A stretch of DNA of 64,000 nucleotides from Streptomyces parvus (GCF_014648875.1 NZ_BMRY01000002.1:434001-498000); one strand, 5' to 3'. Shown: positions 26,362 through 34,994, counted from the stretch's first letter. The notes: generated by a model not told the origin, from the letters alone. Program-made: numbers and translations.

Positions 26362-27273
26362 ATGACGACTGCAGGCACCACCCCTCTGCGCATCGGCCTC
26401 CTCGGCACCGGCCCCTGGGCCCGTAACACCCAGGCGCCCGCGCTCGCCGCCCACCCCGGTGTCGAGCTGAGCGGAGTGTGGGGCCGCAGGGCCGAGGCGG
26501 CGGAGCCCCTCGCCGCCGCCCACGGGACCCGGGCGTACACGGGCGAGGAGGGCATCGACGCGCTCCTGGAGGCGAGCGACGCGGTGGCCTTCGCGCTGCC
26601 GCCGGACGTCCAGGCCCCCCTCGCGGTCCGGGCGGCGGAGGCGGGCTGCCACCTGCTGATGGACAAGCCGGTCGCCACGACGGTCGCCGGGGCCCGCGCG
26701 GTGGCCGAGGCGGCGGAGAAGGCAGGGGTGGCGTCGGTCGTCTTCTGTACGTTGCGGTTCGCACCCGAGACCGCGGCCTGGATCGCCGAACAGACGGCGG
26801 TGGGCGGCTGGTTCACGGCACGGGCCCAGTGGCTGGGTTCGCTCTACGCCGCCGGTTCGGCCAGCGAGTACGCGGACTCCCCGTGGCGGCGCGAGAAGGG
26901 CGGCCTGTGGGACGTCGGCCCGCACGCGCTCTCCGTGCTGATCCCGGTCCTGGGCGAAGTGGAGCACCTGACGGCCGCCGCGGGACCGGCCGACACGACG
27001 CATCTGATCCTGCGCCACGCCTCCGGCGCGTCCAGCACGGTGACGCTCGGGCTGAGCGCCCCGCCGGGCGCGGCGGTCGTAGAGATGGAGTTGCGGGGCG
27101 AGCGGGGCACGGCGTCGGTCCCGGGCTGGGCGGGCGCGGAGACGGCGTTCCGGGGCGCGGTGGACGCCCTGGCCGAAGCGGTACGCACGGGAGTGCCGCA
27201 CGCCTGCGACGCGCGCTTCGGCCTCCACCTCACGGAGCTGCTGGCGGCGGCGGAGGAGCAGACACGGGCGTAG
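26362..27273 (+). CDS. Gfo/Idh/MocA family oxidoreductase
   Basis: 303 residues. The NAD(P)-binding Rossmann motif GLLGTGPWARNTQAPAL is at about residues 11-27. HLLMDKPVATTVAGA near 95-110 holds the conserved EKP-type motif (here DKP), whose Lys is catalytic in the family. GLWDVGPHALSVLIPVLG near 190 is the conserved G(x)3DxGxH substrate-binding motif. It probably oxidises or epimerises a sugar or inositol-like substrate; the substrate is not predictable. Its last 44 bases overlap, antisense, the end of the MocR gene, so the two convergent transcripts collide. Confidence 0.93.
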   Translation: MTTAGTTPLRIGLLGTGPWARNTQAPALAAHPGVELSGVWGRRAEAAEPLAAAHGTRAYTGEEGIDALLEASDAVAFALPPDVQAPLAVRAAEAGCHLLMDKPVATTVAGARAVAEAAEKAGVASVVFCTLRFAPETAAWIAEQTAVGGWFTARAQWLGSLYAAGSASEYADSPWRREKGGLWDVGPHALSVLIPVLGEVEHLTAAAGPADTTHLILRHASGASSTVTLGLSAPPGAAVVEMELRGERGTASVPGWAGAETAFRGAVDALAEAVRTGVPHACDARFGLHLTELLAAAEEQTRA

Positions 27274-28798
27274 CGGCAGGCGGGGTGGCAAGTGGGGCGG
27301 CCGGCGGCAGGGCGCGGCACAGGGCATCGAGCGCCTCCGGGTAGGCGGATTCGGCGGGGGTCGCGTATCCGACGACGAGCCCGTCACGGTGCGGGACGAG
27401 GGAGGCGTCGGCGGGACCGGCGGCACGTACGGCATCGGCGTTACCGGCGGCACCGGCACGATGGGCCCGGGAGGCACGAGGGCCACGGGAGGCGTCCTCC
27501 GCCCCCGGGTGCAGATAGTCGCCAAGCCCCTCCACCGCGAGCCCCTGCCAGGCCGCCGCCCGGACCGCCGACCGCTCGGTGCCGGGCGGCAGCTCCACCA
27601 CGGCGTGCAGCCCGGCCGCGATCCCGGTGACCCGGACGTGCGGGGCCCGCGCGTGCAGGGCGGCCACCAACTGGTCCCGGCGGCGGCGGTGGCGCTGCCG
27701 CATCCGGCGTACCTGCCGGTCGTACGCGCCCGACTCGATGAAGTCCGCGAGGGTGAGCTGCTCGGTGGCGCTGGAGAACTGCTCGCGCTCGCCCTTGGCC
27801 GCGACGACGGGGGCGACGAGCCGCTGGGGGAGCACCATCCACCCGATCCGCAGAGCAGGGGAGAGACTTTTGCTCACCGACCCGACCAGCACCACATGCT
27901 CGGGATCGAGCCCCTGGACGGCCCCCACGGGCTGCCGGTCGTAGCGGAACTCCCCGTCGTAGTCGTCCTCGACGACGAGCCCGCCGGTGGCCCGGGCCCA
28001 GTCGACGACGGCCGCCCGCCGCGCGGGGTGCAGCGGCCCGCCGGTGGGGAACTGGTGGGCGGGCGTGAGGAGTACGGCCCGGTCGCGGCGGGTGAGCCCG
28101 TCGACCCGGGCGCCGTCCGCGTCCACGCCGAGCGGCCGGGTGCCGACCCCGTGGGAGGCGAGCAGTTCGCGGTGGAAGGGCAGCCCGTACGCCTCCGCCG
28201 CCCACGGCCCGCCGACCACCTCCGCGAGCAGCCGCAACCCGTGCGCGGCCCCTGAGCACAGGACGATGCGGTCCGGCGCGGCCCGCACCCCGCGCACCCG
28301 GGCCAGATAGCCGGCCAGGGCCCGCCGCAGCTCGGGCCGCCCGTGCGGATCGCCGGGCCCGAACGCGTCGTCGGGGGCGGCGGCCAGCGCACGCCGGGCC
28401 GAGGCCAGCCAGGCGGTGCGCGGGAACACCGAGGGGTCCGGCTGCCCCTGGACCAGGTCGTGGACCGGCCGGACGGCGCGCTCGGGGGTACGGGGCCGGT
28501 GCACCGGGGTCACGGGGGCGGCCCGCTCGGCGACCCGCGTCCCCGACCCCTGGCGGGCGGCCAGCCACCCTTCCGCGACCAGCTCCGCGTACGCGTCGGC
28601 GACGGTGTTGCGGGCCAGGCCCAGGTCGGCGGCGAGGGAACGGTAGGGCGGCAGCCGGGTGCCGGGGGCGAGCCGCCCGCTGCGCACGGCCTCGCGGAGC
28701 GCGTTCATCAGGAGGGCCCGGCGGTTACCGGTGCCGGAGAGTTCCAGGGGCAGATCGCTGCCCAGGATCTCCGCAGAATTGACCCATGAATCCGTCAC
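27230..28798 (-). CDS. MocR/PdxR-type regulator: GntR winged helix fused to aminotransferase domain
   Basis: 522 residues. The N-terminal GntR helix-turn-helix reads LREAVRSGRLAPGTRLPPYR, DLGLARNTVADAYAELVAEGW. It is fused to a type I aminotransferase-like domain with the PLP lysine in SVSKSLSPALRIGW near residue 325 and the PLP-contacting VEDDYDGEFRY. The domain acts as a PLP sensor in this family. I choose GTG 28798 (VTDSWVNSAEIL); GTG 28813 is possible. It is divergent from an AhpD-like gene, an arrangement common for MocR regulators with their target. Residues near 440-475 are an unusually Ala/Arg/Gly-rich insertion (ASRGPRASRAHRAGAAGN), perhaps a loop expansion. The 3' end overlaps the convergent dehydrogenase gene. 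Confidence 0.93.
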   Translation of the reverse strand: MTDSWVNSAEILGSDLPLELSGTGNRRALLMNALREAVRSGRLAPGTRLPPYRSLAADLGLARNTVADAYAELVAEGWLAARQGSGTRVAERAAPVTPVHRPRTPERAVRPVHDLVQGQPDPSVFPRTAWLASARRALAAAPDDAFGPGDPHGRPELRRALAGYLARVRGVRAAPDRIVLCSGAAHGLRLLAEVVGGPWAAEAYGLPFHRELLASHGVGTRPLGVDADGARVDGLTRRDRAVLLTPAHQFPTGGPLHPARRAAVVDWARATGGLVVEDDYDGEFRYDRQPVGAVQGLDPEHVVLVGSVSKSLSPALRIGWMVLPQRLVAPVVAAKGEREQFSSATEQLTLADFIESGAYDRQVRRMRQRHRRRRDQLVAALHARAPHVRVTGIAAGLHAVVELPPGTERSAVRAAAWQGLAVEGLGDYLHPGAEDASRGPRASRAHRAGAAGNADAVRAAGPADASLVPHRDGLVVGYATPAESAYPEALDALCRALPPAAPLATPPAATPVSAPPPPPAAP

Positions 28799-28832
28799 GC
28801 GAATGCACCCCACACCCAGTCGCTTGTCGCCC

Positions 28833-28838
28833 TAGATT
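28833..28838 (+). promoter_or_regulatory. -10 element implying a leaderless AhpD-like mRNA
   Basis: TAGATT lies 7 bases before ATG 28846, placing the transcription start on or next to the start codon. No Shine-Dalgarno sequence is present, which supports a leaderless message. Confidence 0.5.
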
Positions 28839-28845
28839 CGTACCC

Positions 28846-29370
28846 ATGACGACGACAGAGATCAAGACGAACGACCGCACCACCGCCGAGGCCACCACCG
28901 TCCGGCCCAACCCGGCCACGGCGGCCCCCCGGCTGAACTTCGCGAAGGCGGCTCCGAAGGCGTTCCGGGCCGTGATCGGCCTGGACGCGGCGGCCCGTGA
29001 GGGCCTGGACCCGGCCCTGGTCGAACTGGTCCAGATCCGCGCCTCGCACCTGAACCGGTGCGCGTACTGCCTGCACATGCACACCACGGACGCGCGCAAG
29101 GCGGGCGAGAGCGAGGACCGCCTGCACATGGTCGCGGTCTGGCAGGAGGCGGAACACTTCTTCACGGACCGGGAGCAGTCCGCCCTGGCCCTGACGGACG
29201 CGGTCACCCGGATCGGCGACGCCGGGGTGCCGGACGAGGTCTACGACCGGGCGGCGGCGCACTTCACCGAGGAGGAGCTGGCCCACCTGCTGGCCCTGAT
29301 CTTCACGATCAACACCTGGAACCGCATCGCCCTGTCCACGGCCAAGCGAGCGGGCACGGACGAACGCTGA
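28846..29370 (+). CDS. Carboxymuconolactone decarboxylase / AhpD-like protein
   Basis: 174 residues, core of the CMD family. RASHLNRCAYCLHMHTTDARK near residues 65-85 carries the CxxC and downstream His of AhpD-type peroxidase-like proteins. FTINTWNRIALSTAK is the C-terminal helix. The first 30 residues (Thr/Lys-rich) are a low-complexity extension. It is divergent from the MocR gene, the likely regulator. Members are often annotated as alkylhydroperoxidases; direct activity is uncertain. A second, unrelated CMD gene is at 15557-16102. Confidence 0.93.
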   Translation: MTTTEIKTNDRTTAEATTVRPNPATAAPRLNFAKAAPKAFRAVIGLDAAAREGLDPALVELVQIRASHLNRCAYCLHMHTTDARKAGESEDRLHMVAVWQEAEHFFTDREQSALALTDAVTRIGDAGVPDEVYDRAAAHFTEEELAHLLALIFTINTWNRIALSTAKRAGTDER

Positions 29371-29394
29371 GCCGGTACGGCACCCACCCGAGCC

Positions 29395-30429
29395 TCACAT
29401 CAGCCGGGTCCGGAGCTCCAGCCAGGCCGCCACCTCGGCCCGCAGCGCACGGTCCCGCACCCGGGGCAGCAGCTCACCGGCCGCGAGGGTGAGCCGCTTG
29501 GCGGCCCGGGAGGCGTTGACCGCCACCAGGTTCTCCCGTGCGTACGGAGTCGACTCCCGGGTCGCCACGTCCGCCCGGGACACCGGAATGGCGTCCAGGC
29601 AGGCCCGTACGGCCGTGTCCGGTTCGAGCAGCCCGTACCGCGCGATCTCGCAGACGGCGTCGGTACGGTCGAGGACTCCGGCGGCCTCGCACGAGCCGAG
29701 CAGCCAGAGCGCCAACACCTCCCAGGCGGACCGATCGTGACCAAATCTCCGCTCACCTTCGTCCGGCAGGAGCTGCCGGCACGCGACCCACAGGAACCAC
29801 CACCAGCGCGCAGCTTCCTCCGCCTCGCCCGGCGCCCGCCGCCCTGCCCAGGCCTCCCGCTCCGCCGCACCGAGCCCGACCAGATGCCGGACCCGGTCGC
29901 GCCCGGATTCCCGGGACCACGGCGAGGGCTCGCCACGAGCACCGGGCGCGAACCAGGCGGGTGCGGTGATCGCCAGCACCTGGCCGTTCTCCTCGTCGGC
30001 CAGCACCGCCACCCGACTGTCCGCGCGAACGAAGCGCCGGCACCCGACGCCGTCGGGCGCGACTTCGACGAGGGGGAAGCCGGCCCGTTCCAGATCCTCG
30101 GCAAGCGCGTCGACCGACAACGGGACGTCGAGCCGGTGGGCCTGGACGGTGACATACAGACCGCGCCGGCCGTCACCCTCCTGCTCCCACGCGAGCTCCA
30201 CCAGCTCGTAGCAGCGGAGCAGCTGCCCGGGCCCGGTACGGCTCTCGACGAACGCGTCACCGAGGAGACCGGTCACCTCGGCGGGCGTACTGGTCGCATC
30301 GGCGCCGCGCACGGTACCGGTGACGACGAAGTCGGTGAAGAACGCCATGCCGGGGGAGAGCTGCCGGACCGTCGACGGGCCCTCGGCCTCAGGAACCACG
30401 GACTCAGGGGGCACAGCCTCAGGCACCAC
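29395..30429 (-). CDS. Hypothetical protein, 344 aa, coupled to arsC-like gene
   Basis: I do not recognise the family. The GTG at 30429 overlaps the end of the arsC-like gene by 11 bases; ATG 30348 (MAFFTDF) is a reasonable alternative because the 27 residues before it are low-complexity Pro/Glu/Val. The protein has an N-terminal mixed alpha/beta part (ELVELAWEQEGDGRRGLYVTVQ, VRADSRVAVLADEENGQVLAITAP). A helical C-terminal half follows with WWWFLWVACRQLLPDEG and repeated short Ala/Leu/Arg helices. No signal peptide or membrane helix is present. Codon use is normal for the window. It might be a regulator or an adaptor; nothing shown here decides this. Confidence 0.7.
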   Translation of the reverse strand: MVPEAVPPESVVPEAEGPSTVRQLSPGMAFFTDFVVTGTVRGADATSTPAEVTGLLGDAFVESRTGPGQLLRCYELVELAWEQEGDGRRGLYVTVQAHRLDVPLSVDALAEDLERAGFPLVEVAPDGVGCRRFVRADSRVAVLADEENGQVLAITAPAWFAPGARGEPSPWSRESGRDRVRHLVGLGAAEREAWAGRRAPGEAEEAARWWWFLWVACRQLLPDEGERRFGHDRSAWEVLALWLLGSCEAAGVLDRTDAVCEIARYGLLEPDTAVRACLDAIPVSRADVATRESTPYARENLVAVNASRAAKRLTLAAGELLPRVRDRALRAEVAAWLELRTRLM

Positions 30430-30784
30430 GCCCCAGCGCGTCCCGCACGGCCTCCTCGCTCCGCGCCACCACGGCCGTGCCGTCCTCGGCGGTGATGATC
30501 GGCCGCTGGATCAGCTTGGGATGCTCGGACAGCGCGACGATCCACCGCTCCCGCGAACCGGCGTCGCGAGGCCACTCCTTGAGCCCCAGCTCCTTCGCCG
30601 CCGCCTCCTGCGTCCGCGTGATGTCCCAAGGCTCCAGACCGAGCCGGTCCAGCACGGCCCGGATCTCCTCGGGCGAGGGCACGTCCTCCAGGTAGCGGCG
30701 GACGGTGTAATCGGCCCCTTCGGCGTCCAGCAGAGTCACCGCGCTGCGGCACTTGGAACAGGCGGGATTGATCCAGATCTCCAT
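30419..30784 (-). CDS. ArsC/Spx-like thioredoxin-fold protein (arsenate reductase family)
   Basis: 121 residues. The start MEIWINPACSKCRSAVTLL has the CxxC of the Spx/ArsC group, and residues 55-100 (WDITRTQEAAAKELGL, SEHPKLIQRPIIT) match the family, including the conserved RP loop that binds oxyanion in ArsC. The second Cys suggests an Spx/YffB-like redox function rather than plain arsenate reduction. No ars repressor or transporter gene lies nearby, so an arsenic operon is not supported. It is followed directly, with an 11-base overlap, by the 344-residue gene. Confidence 0.9.
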   Translation of the reverse strand: MEIWINPACSKCRSAVTLLDAEGADYTVRRYLEDVPSPEEIRAVLDRLGLEPWDITRTQEAAAKELGLKEWPRDAGSRERWIVALSEHPKLIQRPIITAEDGTAVVARSEEAVRDALGRGA

Positions 30785-30852
30785 GGGGCCAAGGGTACGC
30801 GAGGGACTGCCGAAACCGCCTCTGGCCAGGGGCGATTGTCAGTGGGGGGCAG

Positions 30853-30858
30853 TAAAAT
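30853..30858 (+). promoter_or_regulatory. Candidate -10 element for the 101-residue gene
   Basis: TAAAAT stands out in this GC-rich gap and lies 46 bases before the AGGAGG-led ATG. The best upstream hexamer, TTGTCA at 30836-30841, is only 11 bases away, too close for a normal -35, so only the -10 is proposed. Confidence 0.4.
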
Positions 30859-30903
30859 GGAGGGAGTTCGTGAGGGTTCCACCACGCTGCCAGGAGGATG
30901 CCG

Positions 30904-31209
30904 ATGGCCGTCGCCACCGCCACGACCCAGCCGCTCGACCGACAGCTCCCGATGCCCTTCCACCCGCCGCTCCCCGCGCCGCCCGCGAAGAAGCGGCTGC
31001 CCGCCGGCCGCCCCCGCGAGTGGTACGTCTCCCACAACCGCCGCCTCAAGGCCATGCGCCTGGCCATCGCCCTGCTCGACAGCGGGGTCTACCAGCCCTC
31101 CAGCGCCGGCAACCACCGGATACGGATCACCGCCGAGCGCATGGGCATCCACCCGCCGTCCGACACCACCTGCCGCATGGTCCGTGCCCTGATCCGCTAC
31201 GGCCGCTGA
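30904..31209 (+). CDS. Conserved small protein, 101 aa, possible nucleic-acid binding
   Basis: ATG 30904 is preferred to ATG 30898 because the perfect ribosome binding site AGGAGG (30892-30897) ends directly before 30898 but has a 6-base spacer to 30904. The first 45 residues are Pro/Ala-rich and disordered. The rest is basic and helical: REWYVSHNRRLKAMRLAIALLDSG, then RIRITAERMGIHPPSDTTCRMVRALIRYGR. That pattern looks like a helix-turn-helix, but I cannot place it in a known family. A strong 15-bp hairpin ends the transcript, so it is a stand-alone gene. Confidence 0.8.
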   Translation: MAVATATTQPLDRQLPMPFHPPLPAPPAKKRLPAGRPREWYVSHNRRLKAMRLAIALLDSGVYQPSSAGNHRIRITAERMGIHPPSDTTCRMVRALIRYGR

Positions 31210-31233
31210 CCGAACCGCTCACCGACCGCTCCA

Positions 31234-31274
31234 CCGGTGCCCCCGGCCCCTCTGCATCCGGCCGGGGGCACCGG
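31234..31274 (+). terminator. Terminator hairpin
   Basis: Arms 31234-31248 and 31260-31274 are perfect 15-bp complements with an 11-base loop, 25 bases after the 101-residue gene. Confidence 0.85.
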
Positions 31275-31342
31275 CACGCCGTCGGCCGCCGTACGGCACC
31301 ATGACCCCGACCGAACAGGGGAAAGGGCGAAGGGACTTCACC

Positions 31343-31816
31343 ATGGCTGCGGATCTGTGGACGTCGGTCGTCTCGCTCGCGGGTGTGGCGCTGGGCGGCG
31401 GACTGACAGCCCTCGCCCAACGCGCCACACAACGCTCGGCGGAACGCGCGGAGGAACGTCGCCAGACCGCGGCCACCTCGGAGAGTCGCAGGGCCGAACA
31501 GATCGACGTGCTGAAGGAGTTCGTCTCCTGCGCCCAGGCCGCGGAACGGGCCGCCTACGGTCGCCCGGACCCGTGGGGCGACGACGAGGACGGCTGGATG
31601 ACGCAGACGGGCCCGGTCATGACCGCGTTGTGGACCGCGTCCGGCAATGTCACGCTCCTGTGCGACGAGGCCCTGCGCGAGCCGGTCAGGACGTACGGTC
31701 ACGCGCTGAACGCCGCCGTCTGGCGCGACATCGGGGACGTCGAGGTCAACGAGCACCTGGAGGAGGCCAAGACGGCGTTCATGAACGCGGCCCGGGCGAG
31801 CCTCGCGGGCGCCTGA
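31343..31816 (+). CDS. Membrane-anchored coiled-coil protein, unknown function
   Basis: 157 residues. The N-terminus DLWTSVVSLAGVALGGGLTALAQ is a single hydrophobic segment, followed by a charged coiled coil (QRATQRSAERAEERRQ, then SESRRAEQIDVLKEFV) and a helical domain. This layout is typical of small actinobacterial membrane-associated helical proteins. No known domain is recognised. ATG 31343 is chosen for the hydrophobic start; GC-rich upstream sequence in frame lacks a ribosome binding site. It runs with the D-aminopeptidase gene 34 bases downstream, but a functional link is not evident. Confidence 0.75.
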   Translation: MAADLWTSVVSLAGVALGGGLTALAQRATQRSAERAEERRQTAATSESRRAEQIDVLKEFVSCAQAAERAAYGRPDPWGDDEDGWMTQTGPVMTALWTASGNVTLLCDEALREPVRTYGHALNAAVWRDIGDVEVNEHLEEAKTAFMNAARASLAGA

Positions 31817-31850
31817 CCGGTAGAACGACGACGGGTAGGATCCCAGCCCC

Positions 31851-32744
31851 ATGAAGGCACTCATCTCGGTCGACATGGAAGGCATCTCGGGGATCGTCCA
31901 CTCCTCCGAGACGAATCCCGAGCGTTACGACTACCAGCGCGGCCGGGAGCTGATGACGGCCGAGGCGAACGCGGTGATCGCGGGCGTCCTGGACGCCGAG
32001 CCCACGGCCGACGTCCTGGTCGCGGACGCGCACGGCACCTTCCGCAACCTCCTGCCGGAGCAACTCGACCGCCGCGCCCGCCTGGTCCGGGGCAAGCCGC
32101 GCGCGCTGAACATGCTGGCCGGGCTCGACGAGGAGACGGACGCGGCGCTGTTCGTGGGCTACCACGTCCGCGCGGGAGAGGGCCCGGGCGTGCTGGCGCA
32201 CACGATGAACGGCGAGATCCTCGACGTACGGGTGACGGCCCGGGCGCAGGGGGAGGGCGCACCGGGCACCGGCCACGCACCGGGCGAAGACGGACAGGTC
32301 ACCGGCCGCTCCCTGGGCGAGATCGGGCTGAACGCCGCCATGGCCGGCCACCTCGGCGTCCCGGTCGTCCTGCTCAGCGGCGACGACGCGGCCTGCGCCG
32401 AGGCTGCCGCCCTGATCCCCGAGGCGGTCACCGTCCCGGTCAAGGAGGCCTTGGGCATGGCGGCCGCCGTGACCCTGCACCCGGAGGAGGCCCGGGACCG
32501 GCTGCGCCGTGCGGCGGCGGACGCGGTGAGTCGCCGCACGGAGATCCCACCCCTGGCCCTCACGGGCCCGCTGGACGTGGAGGTCGACCTCGCGAGCCCG
32601 CACACGATCAACCTGGCGACCCTGGTCCCGGGCGTCTCACGCACTGCGGGCGCCCGGACGGTCGCCTTCGCGGCCCCCGACTACGGGACGGCTTACCGCC
32701 TGATCCTGCTGCTGGCGCAGCTCGCCACGATCAGGCCGGCGTAG
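31851..32744 (+). CDS. D-aminopeptidase, M55 (DppA) family
   Basis: 297 residues. The metal-binding start [12 protein letters not shown] (Asp8 and Glu10 by DppA numbering), DAHGTF near 60, [10 protein letters not shown] near 102 and [10 protein letters not shown] near 150 are the conserved M55 zinc-ligand motifs. The enzyme forms decamers in Bacillus and cleaves D-amino-acid peptides, so a role in recycling peptidoglycan-derived or environmental D-Ala peptides is likely. No dpp transporter genes are adjacent. The insert [20 protein letters not shown] near residue 128 is a lineage-specific loop. Confidence 0.93.
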   Translation: MKALISVDMEGISGIVHSSETNPERYDYQRGRELMTAEANAVIAGVLDAEPTADVLVADAHGTFRNLLPEQLDRRARLVRGKPRALNMLAGLDEETDAALFVGYHVRAGEGPGVLAHTMNGEILDVRVTARAQGEGAPGTGHAPGEDGQVTGRSLGEIGLNAAMAGHLGVPVVLLSGDDAACAEAAALIPEAVTVPVKEALGMAAAVTLHPEEARDRLRRAAADAVSRRTEIPPLALTGPLDVEVDLASPHTINLATLVPGVSRTAGARTVAFAAPDYGTAYRLILLLAQLATIRPA

Positions 32745-32799
32745 GCGCAGGCACCGAAAACACGTCGAAGACCGCACGCGTTGCCTCTACCGTGTCCGG

Positions 32800-33333
32800 G
32801 TGACAACCCAGGTGATCGTGCTGAACGGCGGCTCCAGCTCCGGCAAGTCCGGCATCGTCCGGTGCCTCCAGGCGGAGCTGCCGACCCCGTGGCTCGCCGC
32901 CGCGATCGACACCTTCGTGGACTCCCTGCCCGCGTCCCTGAGGTCGGCGGGCGAAGGCATCGCGTTCGCGGCCGGCGGCGGCGTGGCCATCGGCGAGGAG
33001 TTCCGGAGACTGGAGGCGGCCTGGCGCGAGGGCGTGGCCGCGACGGCCCGGGCGGGCGCGAACGTCATCATCGACGACGTGTTCCTCGGCGGCCCCGCCT
33101 CCCAGGAACCGTGGCGGAAGGCGCTGACGGGCCTGAACGTCCTGTGGGTGGGCGTTCGGTGCGCGAGCGAGGTGGCCGAGGCCCGCGAGATCGCCCGAGG
33201 GGACCGCCCGAGGGGAATGGCCGCGGCGCAGGCGGAGAAGGTGCACGAGGGGGTGTCGTACGACGTGGAAGTGGACACGACACACATGGAGTCCCTGGCC
33301 TGCGCGAGGACGATCGCAGCCCACGTAACCTGA
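32800..33333 (+). CDS. Chloramphenicol phosphotransferase-like (CPT) P-loop kinase
   Basis: 177 residues. The P-loop [14 protein letters not shown] (residues 8-21) and the following [11 protein letters not shown], whose Asp is the catalytic base in Streptomyces venezuelae CPT, place it in PF07931. [10 protein letters not shown] near 88-97 is the Walker-B-like strand. CPT inactivates chloramphenicol by 3'-O-phosphorylation, but most family members in species that do not make the drug have unknown substrates. No chloramphenicol gene is present. The GTG start overlaps nothing and begins 55 bases after the D-aminopeptidase. Confidence 0.9.
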   Translation: MTTQVIVLNGGSSSGKSGIVRCLQAELPTPWLAAAIDTFVDSLPASLRSAGEGIAFAAGGGVAIGEEFRRLEAAWREGVAATARAGANVIIDDVFLGGPASQEPWRKALTGLNVLWVGVRCASEVAEAREIARGDRPRGMAAAQAEKVHEGVSYDVEVDTTHMESLACARTIAAHVT

Positions 33334-33405
33334 CCGCCCGACTGGCCCGACCTGCTCCCACACCCACCGCCTACCCCCCACCCCCTCAGACCTGGCTGGA
33401 GCGAG

Positions 33406-33972
33406 ATGACCGACCTGTGGACCGGCGAGCGAGTACGCCTGCGAGGCATCGAACCCCAGGACTGGGAGGGCTTCCGGGCCCTGGCCCTGCACACCGTGGA
33501 CGCCCGCAACGCCGACGTGGTCGAACCCCCGCGCTCGGACGAGAGCTTCCGCGCCTGGACCACCGAACGCGCCGGCCGCACCCCGAACCCGTCCTCGTAC
33601 CAACTGGTCATCGAAACCCGCTTCGAGCACGCCTTCGTCGGCGCGGTGTCGGTGGGCGAGACGGACACCCGGGCGGGCCGCTTCCGCACGGGCATCGAGG
33701 TCACCCGCGAACACCGCCGCCAGGGCTACGCCGCCGAGGCCACCGAACTGATCCTCACCTACATGTTCGCCGAACAGCGCTGCCACAAGTGCGAGGTGGA
33801 GGTCTACGCCTTCAACGACGCCTCCCTGGCCCTCTACCGCAAACTCGGCTTCGTGGAGGAGGGCCGCCTGCGCCAGCACGAGTACTTCGCGGGCACGTAC
33901 CACGACGTGGTCCTGCTGGGCATCACGGCGGATGAGTACTGGGCGGGACGGGCACGGCCTTCGTTGCGGTGA
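33406..33972 (+). CDS. GNAT N-acetyltransferase, RimJ/RimL-like
   Basis: 188 residues. VRLRGIEPQDWEGFRAL at the start, GIEVTREHRRQGYAAEATELIL (acetyl-CoA loop with RxxGxA) and KCEVEVYAFNDASLALYRKLGFVEEGRLRQHEYFAGTYHDVVLLG are typical of the RimL group, which acetylates N-terminal amino groups or small amines. The specific substrate cannot be predicted. Confidence 0.92.
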   Translation: MTDLWTGERVRLRGIEPQDWEGFRALALHTVDARNADVVEPPRSDESFRAWTTERAGRTPNPSSYQLVIETRFEHAFVGAVSVGETDTRAGRFRTGIEVTREHRRQGYAAEATELILTYMFAEQRCHKCEVEVYAFNDASLALYRKLGFVEEGRLRQHEYFAGTYHDVVLLGITADEYWAGRARPSLR

Positions 33973-33991
33973 GGTCTTCCGGGTGGACCGT

Positions 33992-34531
33992 ATGAACGTA
34001 CGGGGACGGATCTACCGATACGTCGGACCGGCCGACCTGAAAGCCGCGATCCGGCCCGGCAGAGGCAGCCGCCGGATCGTCTCGCCGGCCGACTTCGCCC
34101 ACTGGGCCGCCGGACAGGCGGCGGTAGAACTGCTCGAACCGTTCACCTTCGTGGTCGGCATGGACGGTGTGCTCAGGCTGGCTCCTCGACGCAGCGAACA
34201 CGTGGCATGCGCTAACGGAGAACCCGTCCTGAGCGCAGGAGAGATCAGCTTCATCCGCGAGGCAGGCCGGTGGGTAGTGGACGAGGTCAGCAACCAGTCG
34301 ACCGGATACTGCCCGGACGTCGTCTCCTGGCCGGCAGTCGCCCGCGCGCTGGACGCCATCGAACTAGGACACCCGTCCTGCTTCACCCACCAAGTGGTGT
34401 TCCGGCGCTGTCCCGGCTGCCGGGAGTGCGCCATCGTGCGCGAGGGCGACTTCATCTGTGTCTTCTGCGGCAGCGATCTGCCCGAGGAGTGGAACGTCGA
34501 TGCCGCGCCGCCGCATGACCGGCGCTGCTAG
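33992..34531 (+). CDS. Hypothetical protein with C-terminal zinc-ribbon motif
   Basis: 179 residues. ATG 33992 (MNVRGRIYRY) is the likely start. The C-terminal CPGCRECAIVREGDFICVFC has two CxxC pairs and is a probable zinc ribbon. Upstream, RIVSPADFAHWAAGQAAVELLEPFTFVV and YCPDVVSWPAVARALDAIELGHPSCFTHQVV look like two short alpha/beta modules. Codon bias is weaker and GC lower than for core genes, which fits an accessory gene. Its stop lies 10 bases before the GTG of the cupin gene, so the two are an operon. No function can be named. Confidence 0.75.
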   Translation: MNVRGRIYRYVGPADLKAAIRPGRGSRRIVSPADFAHWAAGQAAVELLEPFTFVVGMDGVLRLAPRRSEHVACANGEPVLSAGEISFIREAGRWVVDEVSNQSTGYCPDVVSWPAVARALDAIELGHPSCFTHQVVFRRCPGCRECAIVREGDFICVFCGSDLPEEWNVDAAPPHDRRC

Positions 34532-34541
34532 CGTCCCCCGC

Positions 34542-34934
34542 GTGAACGACAGCGTGTACGTGGGCAACGCGGGCAAGGATGCGGCACTGGACCGAGGATG
34601 GCTCCTCGGGCATTTCCAGGACGCCGACGACCCGCGTCACAGCGAGGCCGTGGAGATCAAATGGGGCGTCCACCCGCGCGCCGACAGGCGATTGCAGTGG
34701 GTGAAGGGCGAGGAGCGCACGGCTCTGCTGGTTCTCATCAGTGGCCGCTTCCGCGTTGAGCTGCCGGGCCGCGACGTCCTGCTGGAGGAACAGGGCGACT
34801 ACGTCGTGTGGGGACGCGGCGTCGATCACTCATGGTTCGCGGAGGAGGAGTCGGTGGTCCTGACGGTTCGATGGCCGTCCGTTCCTGGCTATGCGGTCAT
34901 GCCCTGCGGCAACAAGGTGCCTGATTCCCACTGA
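34542..34934 (+). CDS. Small cupin-fold protein
   Basis: 130 residues. A beta-barrel is suggested by VEIKWGVHPRADR, TALLVLISGRFRVELPGRDVLL, GDYVVWGRGVDHSWFAEEESVVLTVRWPS, with the His of GVDHSW and the conserved G-(x)-D/G-Y pattern of cupins. Relatives are sometimes annotated signal peptidase I, but no catalytic Ser-Lys dyad or membrane anchor is present, so I reject that name. GTG 34542 follows the zinc-ribbon gene by 10 bases. The role may be binding of a small sugar- or lipid-like ligand. Confidence 0.75.
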   Translation: MNDSVYVGNAGKDAALDRGWLLGHFQDADDPRHSEAVEIKWGVHPRADRRLQWVKGEERTALLVLISGRFRVELPGRDVLLEEQGDYVVWGRGVDHSWFAEEESVVLTVRWPSVPGYAVMPCGNKVPDSH

Positions 34935-34994
34935 CTCACCGTCGGACACCCCACGGCTGACCGAGGTCCGTTGCGGCCACCCGGGCCGACGTCC

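Noticed and set aside
30419..30784. Arsenic resistance operon
   Set aside because: The ArsC-like gene has no ars regulator, transporter or metallochaperone near it and carries an Spx-type CxxC.
30836..30858. TTGTCA/TAAAAT pair as full promoter
   Set aside because: Spacing of 11 bases is too short for a sigma-70-type promoter; only the -10 is kept as a candidate.
32800..33333. Chloramphenicol biosynthesis or resistance locus
   Set aside because: Only a CPT-like kinase is present; no biosynthetic or efflux genes accompany it.
34542..34934. Annotation as signal peptidase I
   Set aside because: No catalytic Ser-Lys dyad or membrane helix; the sequence fits a cupin barrel.
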